The position numbers and the translations under genes are program-made. A DNA stretch of 64,000 nucleotides from Sulfurimonas xiamenensis (lineage in GTDB: Bacteria; Campylobacterota; Campylobacteria; Campylobacterales; Sulfurimonadaceae): the NCBI RefSeq assembly GCF_009258045.1, contig NZ_CP041166.1, positions 1,364,001 to 1,428,000 of the forward strand. The letters are read 5' to 3'. This document shows positions 26,767 through 37,729 of this stretch, in pieces; positions within the stretch are counted from its first letter, which is position 1, and each line of letters starts with the position of its first letter. A model generated the notes under the pieces. The model had not been told where the DNA came from. It made no database searches and was given only the letters and a program-made list of their open reading frames with translations.

Positions 26767-29700
26767 CTTTATCCTTAAGCCCTCTAACTCCTAGATTTCC
26801 ATATCTGTGATATGAATTTGTAACACTCTGCTCTATAAAGTAGTGAAGCAGCTCAACTCTTCCATGAGATATAAATGGCTCACTTGATATATGTTTTGCC
26901 TCATCTTTTAAACCATCATATATTTTTTTGGTTACATGTTTTGGATTTAAAAATCTAATTCTCTGAACTTTTTTCATAGCGCTTATAAGCTCTTCTTCAT
27001 TTTGCAACTGCAAAGAATCGTCCTTTTCCAAAATCTTTTTAGAATTATTTATTAGCCATACAAGTGCATCATTCTCTATACTTTTTGGTAAAGATATATA
27101 TAATTTTGCCTTTGCAATTTTAACCGCTATGATAGATGCAAGTATCTCTTGAAATTTGTCACTTTCTTCGCATCTTAAAAGAACACTCTCTACTCCTAAA
27201 TATCTGATAATATTGCTTTCACCTCTGACATTTGCATAATCATGCTCTTTTGCAAACTCTTTCTCATGCCAATATGAAAATCCTTTTGCTATATTTGATG
27301 CTTCAAGAATCTCGTTTGAAAAAGTGTCATTTAAAGCTAACTTTTCAATCTTTTTTATAAAAGGATGAGATAACAGTTCTTTGATATTTTTATTTTGAGA
27401 ATCTATATTTACAAACTGTGTTACATAGTTAAACCCGCCTGCTTTTCTTCCGCTTCCTATGGCAGATTTTCTCATTCCGCCAAAAGGTTGTCTTATTACA
27501 ATAGCACCTGTTGTACCACGATTTATATATAGATTTCCGGCTAAGAGCTTCTCTTTCCATATTTTTTGCTCTCTCTCATCAAGGCTCTCTATTCCCGAGG
27601 TGAGACCGTATCCTGTAGAGTTTACTATATCTATGGCACTCTTTAAATCATCTGCTCTCATAACGCTTAAAACTGGTCCAAATAATTCATTCATATGACA
27701 AAAATCACCGCTTTTTGTCCCCCATCTAACAGAGGGCTTTAACATATAGGGGTTTTCTTCTTCAGCACAAGAGGGCTTTATAAGCCACTCTTCACCATCA
27801 TCAAGATACTCAAGCGCTTTTTCTAAATTACCTGAAGGTTTTGAGGAGAGCGCCCCTATTCTATTTTCAAAGTTCCAAACAGAACCGACTTTCAAAGAAG
27901 AGGCTGCATCTGCTAAAGTTTGTTTGAAATCTTTATCATTATAAAGCTCATCCTCTAAAACAAGCAGAGATGTTGCCGAACACTTCTGCCCTGAGTTATT
28001 AAATGCAGAAGCTATAACATTCTTTATTGCCTGATCACGGTCAGCCATTGATGTAACTATCGTAGCATCTTTTCCTCCAGTCTCAGCACTTAGATAAATA
28101 TCCGGTCGCTGCTTTATCATGCTGTAAGCCGTTTTTTCACCGCCCGTAAAGATAGTAAAATCAATATCTCTATTTGTGACAAGATTCTCTCCTGCCAAAG
28201 TTCCGCTTGATGGAAGAAACTGAAGCGTATTTTTACTTACACCCGCACTCCAAAAACATTCACACACCATTTGAGCACAAAGAACAGAGTCTGATGCAGG
28301 TTTTAGTATAACCGTATTTCCGGCTGCAAGTGCTGCGGCAACACCGCCTGTAGGAATTGCAACAGGAAAGTTCCATGGGCTGACTACAAGGCCTACTCCC
28401 TTTGGAGTCGTTTTCACACCCTCTAATGCCTCTATTTTTCTCATACTGTAAGGATAAAAGTTTAAAAAATCAACTGCTTCTGAAACTTCAACATCTGTTT
28501 CTGTAAAAACTTTTCCTACTTCGGCTGCAGCAACACCAATAAGATCTCCTCTTCTTTTTCTAAACTCATGTGCCACATCTAAAAGTATCTTCTGGCGCTC
28601 TTTTGTGCTTAAATCTCTCCATCCGTCTGGATCCTCTTTTGCAATTTTTACAGCTTCATGCATATCTTCTGCACCTGCTCTTACATATGAACCGACCAAA
28701 ACACCATCATGATACTGGGATTTATCTATTACTTCTACAGCATCATCACTCTCAATCTCTTTGGAAGCTACGACAGGTTTTGCACTATATCCTCCGCTTT
28801 TAGCTATATTTTTCCATTTATCAGCAATAGATTCTGCCCATCTTTTATTTTGCGGTAAAACAAAGTCGGTATCAGGCTCACTCTTATAAATAAAATTATC
28901 CAGATCAACATCAGGTTTTTCAGGCTCTTTGTTTCTATCTTGAACTCTGTAGGGAGTAAGTCTTAAATCTTTTATCTCTTCTATAGCATCGTCGTAACTT
29001 TTTATAAGAGTTTTCCAAGCTTCAGAATCAACTTTAAGTCCAAAACTGTGGCGTAAAAAATTCTGCTGGGCAGTATTTTCATCAAACCTCCTTACAAGAT
29101 AGGCGATTGCATTTGTAAAAGTCTCTTTTGTCGCAGTCGGCGCATAGAGTATGACATCAAGACCCTCTTTTTTCAAAACCTTATAAGCAGTCTCGCTCAT
29201 GCCCTCAAGCATCTCGGCACTGTAAAATTTCTCAACCTTTCTCTCTTTAGCCAAAAGCATTCCTAATGCGTGATCAAAAAGGTTGTGCGAAGCTACTCCC
29301 AAATGTGCATAAGGAGCTACATCAGGTTTCAAAAGATAATCCATAATTATTTTAAAGTTTGCATCACTCTGCGATTTTTTCGTATAAGTAACACACTCCC
29401 ACTCCCTCAAACTAGCTTCTGTTAGTTCCATCTCCTGATTTGCACCTTTTACAAGACGAATCTTTATAGGTGCTCCTCCATTTTCTACTCTCTTTTTTGC
29501 CCATTGAACAAGATCTTTTGTCAATGCCAAAGTATCAGGAAGATATGATTGAAGCACAATACCGGCATGAAGAGATTTAAATTTTTCAAGAGAGAGCGTT
29601 TTTTTAAAAACATCAATAGTAAGATGTATATCTTTATACTCCTCCATATCAAGATTTACAAACTTATCTTTCTCTTTACCATCAATATCTGTAAATCTAT

Positions 29701-30340
29701 TCTCTACAGCAACACTATAAATTTTTTCCAGTTTTTTTGAAACCTGTTCTACGCTCCAGTCATGTGCAAGAGGATTGATTTGAGAAAATATAGTAGATAT
29801 TTTTATAGAAATATAGTCAATATTAGGGTTTTGAAGGGCTTTAATATATTTATTAACTCTATAATCAGCCTCCTCTTCTCCTAAAACTATCTCCCCTATT
29901 ATATTGATATTTACACGGGTTCCCTCCGCTTTTCTCTTTTTGATATGCTCGATAAGAGCTTTCTCTTCACCCGGAATAACTACATTTTTAATATCATTTC
30001 TAAGATATTTTATAAAAATCGGTACAGAAACATTGGTCATATAAATACCAACTTTGCGAAAAGAGAGAACAAGAAGCTCTTCAAAGGCAGTAAAAAATGT
30101 TGTGTCTTTATATTTGTTGAAAATATACTCTATTTGGTCCGCTACTCTGTGGGGATTTCTTGAGCGAAAACTCTGATCTAACAGTTCAATCAAAAACATT
30201 TTGTTCATGGGGTCTTTTAGCATTCTGCCCATTGTGTCATGAAATTTTTGCTCTACTGACTCTCTATGCTGTTCTATATACTGCTGCCACCCTTTTGCAA
30301 CGATTTTTGCTTCGTCAAATCTCTCTTTAGATATTTTCAT
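26750..30340 (-). CDS. putA: Bifunctional proline dehydrogenase / P5C dehydrogenase PutA
   Basis: PutA oxidizes proline to glutamate in two steps (FAD, then NAD), channelling the intermediate. The 1196-residue protein has the FAD barrel at about 130-440 (IRLVKGANQEMEL near 290, LRHSFGLKV near 435). The aldehyde dehydrogenase domain spans about 510-980, with VVSPWNFPVAIP near 650 and catalytic GQKCSATS near 788. A C-terminal extension resembles the ALDH-fold tail of longer PutAs. There is no ribbon-helix-helix DNA-binding domain, so it does not regulate itself like E. coli PutA. It is divergent from gdhA copy 2 across a perfect inverted repeat, suggesting joint control of proline and glutamate use. 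Confidence 0.95.
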   Translation of the reverse strand: MKISKERFDEAKIVAKGWQQYIEQHRESVEQKFHDTMGRMLKDPMNKMFLIELLDQSFRSRNPHRVADQIEYIFNKYKDTTFFTAFEELLVLSFRKVGIYMTNVSVPIFIKYLRNDIKNVVIPGEEKALIEHIKKRKAEGTRVNINIIGEIVLGEEEADYRVNKYIKALQNPNIDYISIKISTIFSQINPLAHDWSVEQVSKKLEKIYSVAVENRFTDIDGKEKDKFVNLDMEEYKDIHLTIDVFKKTLSLEKFKSLHAGIVLQSYLPDTLALTKDLVQWAKKRVENGGAPIKIRLVKGANQEMELTEASLREWECVTYTKKSQSDANFKIIMDYLLKPDVAPYAHLGVASHNLFDHALGMLLAKERKVEKFYSAEMLEGMSETAYKVLKKEGLDVILYAPTATKETFTNAIAYLVRRFDENTAQQNFLRHSFGLKVDSEAWKTLIKSYDDAIEEIKDLRLTPYRVQDRNKEPEKPDVDLDNFIYKSEPDTDFVLPQNKRWAESIADKWKNIAKSGGYSAKPVVASKEIESDDAVEVIDKSQYHDGVLVGSYVRAGAEDMHEAVKIAKEDPDGWRDLSTKERQKILLDVAHEFRKRRGDLIGVAAAEVGKVFTETDVEVSEAVDFLNFYPYSMRKIEALEGVKTTPKGVGLVVSPWNFPVAIPTGGVAAALAAGNTVILKPASDSVLCAQMVCECFWSAGVSKNTLQFLPSSGTLAGENLVTNRDIDFTIFTGGEKTAYSMIKQRPDIYLSAETGGKDATIVTSMADRDQAIKNVIASAFNNSGQKCSATSLLVLEDELYNDKDFKQTLADAASSLKVGSVWNFENRIGALSSKPSGNLEKALEYLDDGEEWLIKPSCAEEENPYMLKPSVRWGTKSGDFCHMNELFGPVLSVMRADDLKSAIDIVNSTGYGLTSGIESLDEREQKIWKEKLLAGNLYINRGTTGAIVIRQPFGGMRKSAIGSGRKAGGFNYVTQFVNIDSQNKNIKELLSHPFIKKIEKLALNDTFSNEILEASNIAKGFSYWHEKEFAKEHDYANVRGESNIIRYLGVESVLLRCEESDKFQEILASIIAVKIAKAKLYISLPKSIENDALVWLINNSKKILEKDDSLQLQNEEELISAMKKVQRIRFLNPKHVTKKIYDGLKDEAKHISSEPFISHGRVELLHYFIEQSVTNSYHRYGNLGVRGLKDKANVHS

Positions 30341-30399
30341 AATTTACAACTCTCCCTACTCTATTTTGCATAATCTACTACTAGACTAACAAAAAAGTA

Positions 30400-30429
30400 G
30401 TTAAGTTGTCAAATTAAAAACAACTTAAC
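30400..30429. promoter_or_regulatory. Perfect 10 bp inverted repeat between putA and gdhA (candidate operator)
   Basis: GTTAAGTTGT and ACAACTTAAC are separated by 10 bp, so the dyad axes are about two DNA turns apart, as for a dimeric regulator. It lies 60 bp from the putA start and 102 bp from the gdhA start. There is no T run, so a terminator role is unlikely. No regulator gene is adjacent. Confidence 0.5.
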
Positions 30430-30509
30430 ATCTGCTGAATTATTTAAATATTCATTAATTTTTATTAATATTATAAAGATTTAATATATCTTATAGTAAT
30501 ATTATTTGA

Positions 30510-31883
<1,374 letters not shown>

Positions 31884-31900
31884 TCATTTTTGCTAAATTT

Positions 31901-31931
31901 TTTTAGCTTCGAATAAATTTCGAAGCTAAAA
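31901..31931 (+). terminator. Hairpin downstream of gdhA copy 2, probable terminator
   Basis: TTTTAGCTTCGAA and TTCGAAGCTAAAA form a perfect 13 bp stem with a TAAAT loop, 18 bp after the gdhA stop. The downstream sequence is AT-rich (TATTTAAAT) without a clean T run, so termination efficiency is uncertain. Confidence 0.6.
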
Positions 31932-32126
31932 TATTTAAATATATATTAAGATAATTGCTTCATATTTTTAGTTGTACTATTCTTGCGAAATTCATTAAAT
32001 AAATATATTTTTATTAAAAATAAAAATGCCATATCAAACAAAAAAATTATATTATTAAAATTTTTTTATAATACAAGATAAAATCAACAGCGAAATATTG
32101 GTTAAAAAAGTCAAAAAGAAGTAAAT

Positions 32127-32819
32127 ATGACAGAAAAAAACATAACAGATACAAATGAAAAATTAAATTTTATAAAACAGCTCTCTTTTTTTCATTCTCT
32201 TGATAATGAAAAATTAGATATCCTTAATAATATATCAAGAATCATTACTTATCCAAAAAACTCTATACTTTTTTATGAAAATGATTTAAACAATAAACTC
32301 TTTTTTTTAGTATCAGGTCTTTTAAAAATATATAAAATAGATAAATTTGAAAATGAAATATTTTTATATCATATACATAAAGACTCTCTTATATCTGAGC
32401 TTACAACACTCGAAAACGACACAATATACTGCATGTCAAATGCCGAATTTATGGAAGAAAGCATTGTTTTAGAGATTGATTTTTTAGAATTTAAAGCGAA
32501 TTTTTTATCCAAAAATATATTAAACAATGAATTTATAAATGAAATATTATTAAAAACAAAACAACTACATTGTGTTATAAATAGAGAACTTGTTTTTGAT
32601 GCAACTGCAAAAGTTGCTTTTTCTTTATGTGATGATTTAGAGATGTTTAACTCTCTTAAAAGGCATGAAGTCTCTTTTATGCTTCATATACAGCCTGAAA
32701 CTTTATCTAGAGTTTTAAAAAAACTTAAAAGAAATTCTATTATAGATATAGAAAAATCAAAGATTGTTATTTTAAACAATAAAATGCTCCAAAATTTATA
32801 TAGAGGCGAAATATTATGA
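32127..32819 (+). CDS. Crp/Fnr-family transcription regulator next to nap
   Basis: The 230-residue protein has an N-terminal cNMP-like beta-barrel (about 20-120) and a C-terminal winged helix with recognition region RHEVSFMLHIQPETLSRVLKKL (split about 178-199). No cysteine occurs in the first 100 residues, so it lacks the N-terminal Fe-S cluster of true FNR and must sense something else, or act through its partner. Its stop overlaps the start of the PilJ-domain gene as ATGA, implying tight coupling. An FNR/Crp-type box lies upstream of napA about 1.1 kb downstream, making nap its likeliest target. This is inference from position. Confidence 0.87.
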   Translation: MTEKNITDTNEKLNFIKQLSFFHSLDNEKLDILNNISRIITYPKNSILFYENDLNNKLFFLVSGLLKIYKIDKFENEIFLYHIHKDSLISELTTLENDTIYCMSNAEFMEESIVLEIDFLEFKANFLSKNILNNEFINEILLKTKQLHCVINRELVFDATAKVAFSLCDDLEMFNSLKRHEVSFMLHIQPETLSRVLKKLKRNSIIDIEKSKIVILNNKMLQNLYRGEIL

Positions 32820-33835
32820 TTAAAACAAAAAAAATTAGTACAAAAATAAAATTTATCGGTGCTTTACTAATATTTTTAATAACAAGTGTTATAGCAACAA
32901 CAATATATTTAAATCAACAAAATATTAAAGATGCTTTGACGATAAATATTGCCGGAAAACAAAGAATGCTAACCCAAAAAATAGCAAAAAATGTTTTCTA
33001 TATAAATTATGATTCTACACAAAATTTTACTGAATTAGACGAAGCTTGTGATGAATTTGCTAACGGGCTAAGCATCCTAAAAAACACAGATAACAATAAA
33101 AAAGTGTTAGCTGTTCCTACGAATGAAATATCTACTCAACTCATTGTAGTAAGCAATTTATGGAACTCTTTTTACAAAGATGTTCAAAATTTCAAAGTAA
33201 TTATAAACTCAAACAAAAACAATGAAGCTAAACTAAAAGAAATAATTTTATCTATATACAAAAACAATACAATATTGCTCGACAATGTAGATAAACTGGT
33301 TGCAATGTACACAAAATACAGTGAAGATAAAACAAATTTTATAAAAACTTTTCAATATACATCAGGTGCAATACTTTTTTTACTTTTTGCATACTCGCTT
33401 ATGCAGTTAAAATCAATAGAATCTCATGTTAATTCATTTATGAAATATTCAAAAATGTTAGTAAAAAGTAAAAATATATCAAATTTAGCTCCATTAAAAG
33501 TAGGGTCTGAAAGCGAAAGTGAAATTATTGAAGTAAGTGACACAATAAACTGTTTTATCAAAAAAATAAATTTAGCAGTTGAGTACTCAAATGAAGCACT
33601 CAACCAGTCGGAAAAAGCTTCATCAAAATTAGAAGAACTTACTGATGAGTTTGATACTATTATCAATAAATTAAAAAACAAATCATTAGTAACTAAGCAT
33701 TTAAACAATAGTGAAGATATTGTTATTGAGTCTACAGAAGAACTTATAAATTCAACAAAAAAGTTAATGAATCTAAAAAAAGAGCTTGAAAAACTAACCA
33801 AAAGCTGTCAAGATCTTAAGAATCAAAAAGTTTAA
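32816..33835 (+). CDS. PilJ-domain (NarX-type) membrane sensor without an output domain
   Basis: The 339-residue protein has a membrane helix at about 12-31, a periplasmic region of about 150 residues and a second helix near 180-198. The cytosolic tail (about 200-339) looks like a coiled coil. The periplasmic part begins NIAGKQRMLTQKIAK (about 43-57), the PilJ/type IV pili methyl-accepting-transducer N-terminal signature related to the nitrate-binding P-box of NarX/NarQ. No histidine kinase, GGDEF or chemotaxis signalling domain follows. It is co-translated with a Crp-like regulator and lies 222 bp before napA. A nitrate or nitrite sensor that talks to the regulator by contact is an attractive inference. 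Confidence 0.8.
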   Translation: MIKTKKISTKIKFIGALLIFLITSVIATTIYLNQQNIKDALTINIAGKQRMLTQKIAKNVFYINYDSTQNFTELDEACDEFANGLSILKNTDNNKKVLAVPTNEISTQLIVVSNLWNSFYKDVQNFKVIINSNKNNEAKLKEIILSIYKNNTILLDNVDKLVAMYTKYSEDKTNFIKTFQYTSGAILFLLFAYSLMQLKSIESHVNSFMKYSKMLVKSKNISNLAPLKVGSESESEIIEVSDTINCFIKKINLAVEYSNEALNQSEKASSKLEELTDEFDTIINKLKNKSLVTKHLNNSEDIVIESTEELINSTKKLMNLKKELEKLTKSCQDLKNQKV

Positions 33836-33927
33836 TAAAATATACTTAATTTTATTTTATTTTTAAGTGCTACTTATATCTACATATTCGAAATATAAAA
33901 TTATTCTTAGCTTAAAAAACTAATATT

Positions 33928-33941
33928 TTGACATAGATCAA
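33928..33941 (+). promoter_or_regulatory. FNR/Crp-type box upstream of nap
   Basis: TTGAC-ATAG-ATCAA differs from the FNR consensus TTGAT-N4-ATCAA by one base. It lies 116 bp before the napA start. A TATTAT -10 follows at 33965-33970, placing the box centre about 42 bp upstream of the predicted start of transcription, the class II activator position. Confidence 0.72.
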
Positions 33942-33964
33942 AGATTTTAAAAGCTCCAAAGTGA

Positions 33965-33970
33965 TATTAT
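33965..33970 (+). promoter_or_regulatory. Probable -10 element of the nap operon
   Basis: TATTAT in the context GTGATATTATAG is the best -10 at the right distance from the FNR/Crp box; no -35 hexamer stands 17 bp upstream, as expected for an activator-dependent promoter. The leader would be about 80 nt and contains a small GTAGT/ACTAC hairpin at 34011-34024 before the GGAG ribosome binding site. Confidence 0.5.
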
Positions 33971-34057
33971 AGATTTGTTAATGGACACCTTAACAAAAAT
34001 TATAGTAGTCGTAGTTTTTACTACAAGTGTTTTAAAAATTATCATATAGGAGAAAAT

Positions 34058-36880
34058 ATGTCACTTTCAAGAAGAGAGTTTCTTAAAAGTTCAGCGGCAG
34101 CATCTGCAGCAGCAGCTGTTGGTATGAATGTGCCGACAGAGCTAAAAGCAGCGGCTAATCAAGCTGAAGGCGACTGGAGATGGGACAAGGCAGCTTGTCG
34201 TTTCTGTGGTACAGGTTGTGGTATTATGATGGCAACAAAAAACGGTAAAATCGTTGCTGTTAAAGGGGATCCAGCTGCACCGGTAAATCGTGGTCTTAAC
34301 TGTATTAAGGGTTACTTTAATGCTAAAATCATGTATGGTGCTGATAGATTAACTCAACCACTTCTCAGAGTTGATGCAAATGGAAACTTTGACAAAAAAG
34401 GTAAATTTGCTCCGGTATCATGGGAAAGAGCTTTTGATGAGATGGAATTCCATATTAAAAAAGCACTAAAACATGCTGGACCGGAAGGAGTCGGTGTATT
34501 TGCGTCAGGGCAATATACTATTATGGAGGGTTATGCAGCTCAAAAAATGATGAAAGGCGGATTTAGATCAAATGCTTTTGATCCAAATGCTCGTCACTGT
34601 ATGGCTTCTGCGGTTGTTGGTTTTTATCAAACTTTTGGTATTGATGAGCCTTCAGGATGTTATGATGATATCGAGTTGACGGATACTGTTGTATCTTGGG
34701 GTTCAAATATGGCAGAGATGCACCCGATTTTATGGTCTCGTGTAACTGACAGAAAACTTTCAGATCCAGATCGTGTAAAAGTTGTGTCAATCCAAACATA
34801 TACACATAGAACATCAGATATTGCAGATATAGAGATTATCTTTTCACCAAATACAGACTTGGCAATATGGAACTATATCGCTAGAGAAATTGTAATGAGA
34901 GATGAGGCAGAAGGCATTATTGACTGGGATTTCATTAAAAAACATATCATCTTTACAGTAGGGCCTGTAAACATTGGTTATGGTATGAGAAGAAGTGATG
35001 AAAAATCAATTAAAGACGGTAAATATACTGCTAAAGAGATGGAAACTATCTCTAAAGAGATGAAGAAAAAAGTTTCTGCAAAAGAAGCACCTGCATTAGA
35101 GCCTTATGGATATAAAGAGGGTGATGTAATGGAAAATATTCCTGGTACTCTTGGTCACTGGGAAATTTCATTTCAAGAGTATAAAAAATCTTTAGAACCT
35201 TATACTTTAGACTACACAGCTAGGATAGTTAAAGGTGATCCGGATGAAGATTTAGAGAGCTTTAAAGCAAAACTTCAAGCATTAGCAGATCTATATATTG
35301 AAAAAGATAGAAAAGTAGTATCATTCTGGACAATGGGTATGAACCAACATACTCGCGGTACATGGGTAAATACACTTTCATACAATGTACACTTTATGTT
35401 AAACAAACAAGCTGTTCCTGGTTCTGGAGCATTCTCTTTAACAGGTCAGCCGTCTGCTTGTGGTACTGCTCGTGAAGTTGGTACATTCTGTCACAGACTT
35501 CCAGCTGATATGATGGTTGCAAATCCAAAACATAGAAAAATCACTGAAAACAAATGGATGGTTCCAGAAGGAACAATCAACCCAGTTGGCGTACAACATA
35601 TTATGAAAATTCATCGTGATATCGAAGATGGGCTTATCAAATTTGCATGGGTAAATGTTTGTAATGCGTATCAAGATTCTGCAAGTGCTACACACTGGAT
35701 TAAAGCAGCGCGTGAGATGGACAACTTTATTGTTACTTCTGATGGATACCCTGGTATCTCTGCAAAAGTTTCTGACCTCGTTTTACCATCTGCGATGATT
35801 TATGAAAAATGGGGCGGATATGGTAATGCTGAAAGAAGAACACAACTTTGGAGACAACAAGTTCTTCCAGTAGGAAATGCTATGAGTGATACATGGCAGT
35901 GGGTTGAACTCTCAAAAAGATTTACAGTTAAAGATTTATGGGGTGAATGGGCACCTTCAGGTCCAAGAAAAAAAGCTCTTCCTAGTGTTATAGAACAAGC
36001 AAAAGCAATGGGATATAGTGAAGATACTACTATGTTTGAAATTCTTTATGCAAACGATATTGCTAAGTCATACAAACTTGACCAAAATGATCCAATTCAA
36101 AAAGGATATGACAATAGTGAAGGTTACGGAGACAGCAGAAATGTTGTAGGAAGTGACGGAAAAGTATTTAAAGGATATGGCTTCTTTATTCAGAAATATC
36201 TTTTTGAAGAGTATGCGGCATTTGGACGCGGACATGGTCATGACCTTGCACCGTTTGATATTTACCATAAAGTTCGTGGTCTTAAATGGCCGGTTGTTGA
36301 CGGTAAAGAAACACAATGGAGATTTAACGCTAAATATGATCCTTATGCAGCTAAAGCTACAAAAGAGACAGGTAATTCACATGCGTTCTATGGAACACTT
36401 GCTAAATCACTTAAATTTGGTAACTTAACTGGAATGGATAAAAATACTGAACAAAAATCATTAGCAAACAAAGCGAAGATATTTGCTCGTCCATATATGG
36501 ATCCACCGGAAATGCCGGATGAAGAATATGACACTTGGTTATGTACAGGTCGTGTACTAGAACACTGGCACTCAGGAACTATGACAATGCGTGTACCTGA
36601 ACTTTATCGTGCTGTTCCAGAGGCTTTATGCTACATGAATCCAAAAGATGCAGAAGCTAAAGGCCTTAAACAAGGCGGTTTATGCTGGGTAGAATCACGC
36701 CGTGGAAAGGTAAAAGCTAGAGTTGAAACTCGTGGTAGAAACAGACCTGCAAGAGGTTTAGTGTTTGTTCCGTGGTTCGATGAAAAAGTATTTATCAATA
36801 AAGTTTGTTTAGATGCGACATGTCCAATGTCAAAACAAACAGACTATAAAAAATGTGCTGTAAAAATTTATAAAGCGTAA
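34058..36880 (+). CDS. napA: Periplasmic nitrate reductase catalytic subunit NapA
   Basis: NapA reduces nitrate to nitrite in the periplasm with a Mo-bis-MGD cofactor and one [4Fe-4S] cluster. The 940-residue protein has a Tat signal (SRREFLK, then [10 protein letters not shown]), cluster ligands in CRFCGTGCG (about 47-55) and GLNCIKG (about 80), and the Mo-ligating Cys in [10 protein letters not shown] (near 180). The C-terminal domain carries the MGD-binding segments. It heads napA-G-H-B-F-L-(PAS)-D with two further genes. There is no napC; electrons come from quinol through NapGH. GGAGAAAAT precedes the ATG. Expression probably depends on the box at 33928-33941. Confidence 0.97.
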   Translation: MSLSRREFLKSSAAASAAAAVGMNVPTELKAAANQAEGDWRWDKAACRFCGTGCGIMMATKNGKIVAVKGDPAAPVNRGLNCIKGYFNAKIMYGADRLTQPLLRVDANGNFDKKGKFAPVSWERAFDEMEFHIKKALKHAGPEGVGVFASGQYTIMEGYAAQKMMKGGFRSNAFDPNARHCMASAVVGFYQTFGIDEPSGCYDDIELTDTVVSWGSNMAEMHPILWSRVTDRKLSDPDRVKVVSIQTYTHRTSDIADIEIIFSPNTDLAIWNYIAREIVMRDEAEGIIDWDFIKKHIIFTVGPVNIGYGMRRSDEKSIKDGKYTAKEMETISKEMKKKVSAKEAPALEPYGYKEGDVMENIPGTLGHWEISFQEYKKSLEPYTLDYTARIVKGDPDEDLESFKAKLQALADLYIEKDRKVVSFWTMGMNQHTRGTWVNTLSYNVHFMLNKQAVPGSGAFSLTGQPSACGTAREVGTFCHRLPADMMVANPKHRKITENKWMVPEGTINPVGVQHIMKIHRDIEDGLIKFAWVNVCNAYQDSASATHWIKAAREMDNFIVTSDGYPGISAKVSDLVLPSAMIYEKWGGYGNAERRTQLWRQQVLPVGNAMSDTWQWVELSKRFTVKDLWGEWAPSGPRKKALPSVIEQAKAMGYSEDTTMFEILYANDIAKSYKLDQNDPIQKGYDNSEGYGDSRNVVGSDGKVFKGYGFFIQKYLFEEYAAFGRGHGHDLAPFDIYHKVRGLKWPVVDGKETQWRFNAKYDPYAAKATKETGNSHAFYGTLAKSLKFGNLTGMDKNTEQKSLANKAKIFARPYMDPPEMPDEEYDTWLCTGRVLEHWHSGTMTMRVPELYRAVPEALCYMNPKDAEAKGLKQGGLCWVESRRGKVKARVETRGRNRPARGLVFVPWFDEKVFINKVCLDATCPMSKQTDYKKCAVKIYKA

Positions 36881-36895
36881 TTTACTAAAAACAAA

Positions 36896-36937
36896 AAGGA
36901 GAGATAGCTTTTATAAATAAAAAGCTATCTATATAGA
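36896..36937 (+). promoter_or_regulatory. napA-napG spacer: Shine-Dalgarno separated from the napG start by a perfect hairpin
   Basis: A full AAGGAG lies at 36896-36901. An 11 bp perfect stem follows at once (AGATAGCTTTT 36902-36912, loop of 7, AAAAGCTATCT 36920-36930), then ATATAGA and the napG ATG at 36938. Linear spacing is 36 nt, but with the hairpin folded out it is 7 nt. The in-frame TAA at 36914 excludes an earlier start. The hairpin could also protect the 3' end of napA mRNA or reduce read-through. Confidence 0.65.
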
Positions 36938-37729
36938 ATGAGAAACAAAACAGAAAGTGATAGAAGAAAATTTATTTTAACAATGGCTCGAGGTGCTGGT
37001 ATTACAGCTCTAGGTGGTTTAGTATGGAGCGCATATGTAGATGAAGTTACAGCTAGCTCTCTTATACTCAGGCCGCCTGGTGCCATAAAGGAAGAAGATT
37101 TTCTAAAAACTTGTATCAAATGCGGACTTTGTGTTGAGGCATGTCCTTATGATACTCTATTACTTGCAAAACCAGGTGATAACAAACCTTTAGGTACGCC
37201 TTATTTTATTCCTAGAGATATTCCTTGTTATATGTGTCCAGATATTCCATGTGTGCCTGTATGTCCTACAGGTGCACTTGATGAAGCAAGTGTTACAACG
37301 GATGGTAAACTTGACATAAACATCGCGGATATGGGTCTTGCTGTTATAGACAGAGAAACTTGTATTGCTTTTTGGGGTATTCAATGTGATGCATGTTATA
37401 GAGCTTGTCCGATATTAGGTGAAGCAATAACTGTCGAATACAACAAAAATGAGAGAACAGGAAAACACGCATATTTGACACCTGTTGTTCATGCAGATGC
37501 TTGTACGGGTTGTGGACTTTGTGAAAAAGCTTGTGTTACGGAAAAAGCATCTATCTTTGTACTTCCAAGAGAGGTGGCAATGGGTAAAGCTGGTAATTAC
37601 TACATAAAAGGCTGGGATAAATCTGATGAAAGCCGTATGGAAGAAGCTACAGAAATAAAAACAGAAACAGAGCTAAGCAAAGAGAAAGCCATGGACTCTT
37701 TAAATAGCGGGATGGGAGATTTATACTAA
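36938..37729 (+). CDS. napG: Nap ferredoxin-type protein NapG
   Basis: NapG is a periplasm-facing Fe-S protein that, with NapH, carries electrons from menaquinol to NapB/NapA. The 263-residue protein has a Tat-like leader (SDRRKFILTMARGAG) and four 4Fe-4S motifs: CIKCGLCVEACP (about 65), CYMCPDIPCVPVCP (about 97), CDACYRACP (about 150) and CTGCGLCEKACV (about 187). It has no usable Shine-Dalgarno close to the start; see the hairpin in the spacer. The stop overlaps the napH ATG by one base. Confidence 0.94.
   Translation: MRNKTESDRRKFILTMARGAGITALGGLVWSAYVDEVTASSLILRPPGAIKEEDFLKTCIKCGLCVEACPYDTLLLAKPGDNKPLGTPYFIPRDIPCYMCPDIPCVPVCPTGALDEASVTTDGKLDINIADMGLAVIDRETCIAFWGIQCDACYRACPILGEAITVEYNKNERTGKHAYLTPVVHADACTGCGLCEKACVTEKASIFVLPREVAMGKAGNYYIKGWDKSDESRMEEATEIKTETELSKEKAMDSLNSGMGDLY

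Noticed and set aside
33928-33933. TTGACA as a -35 hexamer for nap
   Set aside because: The nearest -10 (33965) is 31 bp away, far beyond 17 bp; the bases are better explained as half of an FNR/Crp box.
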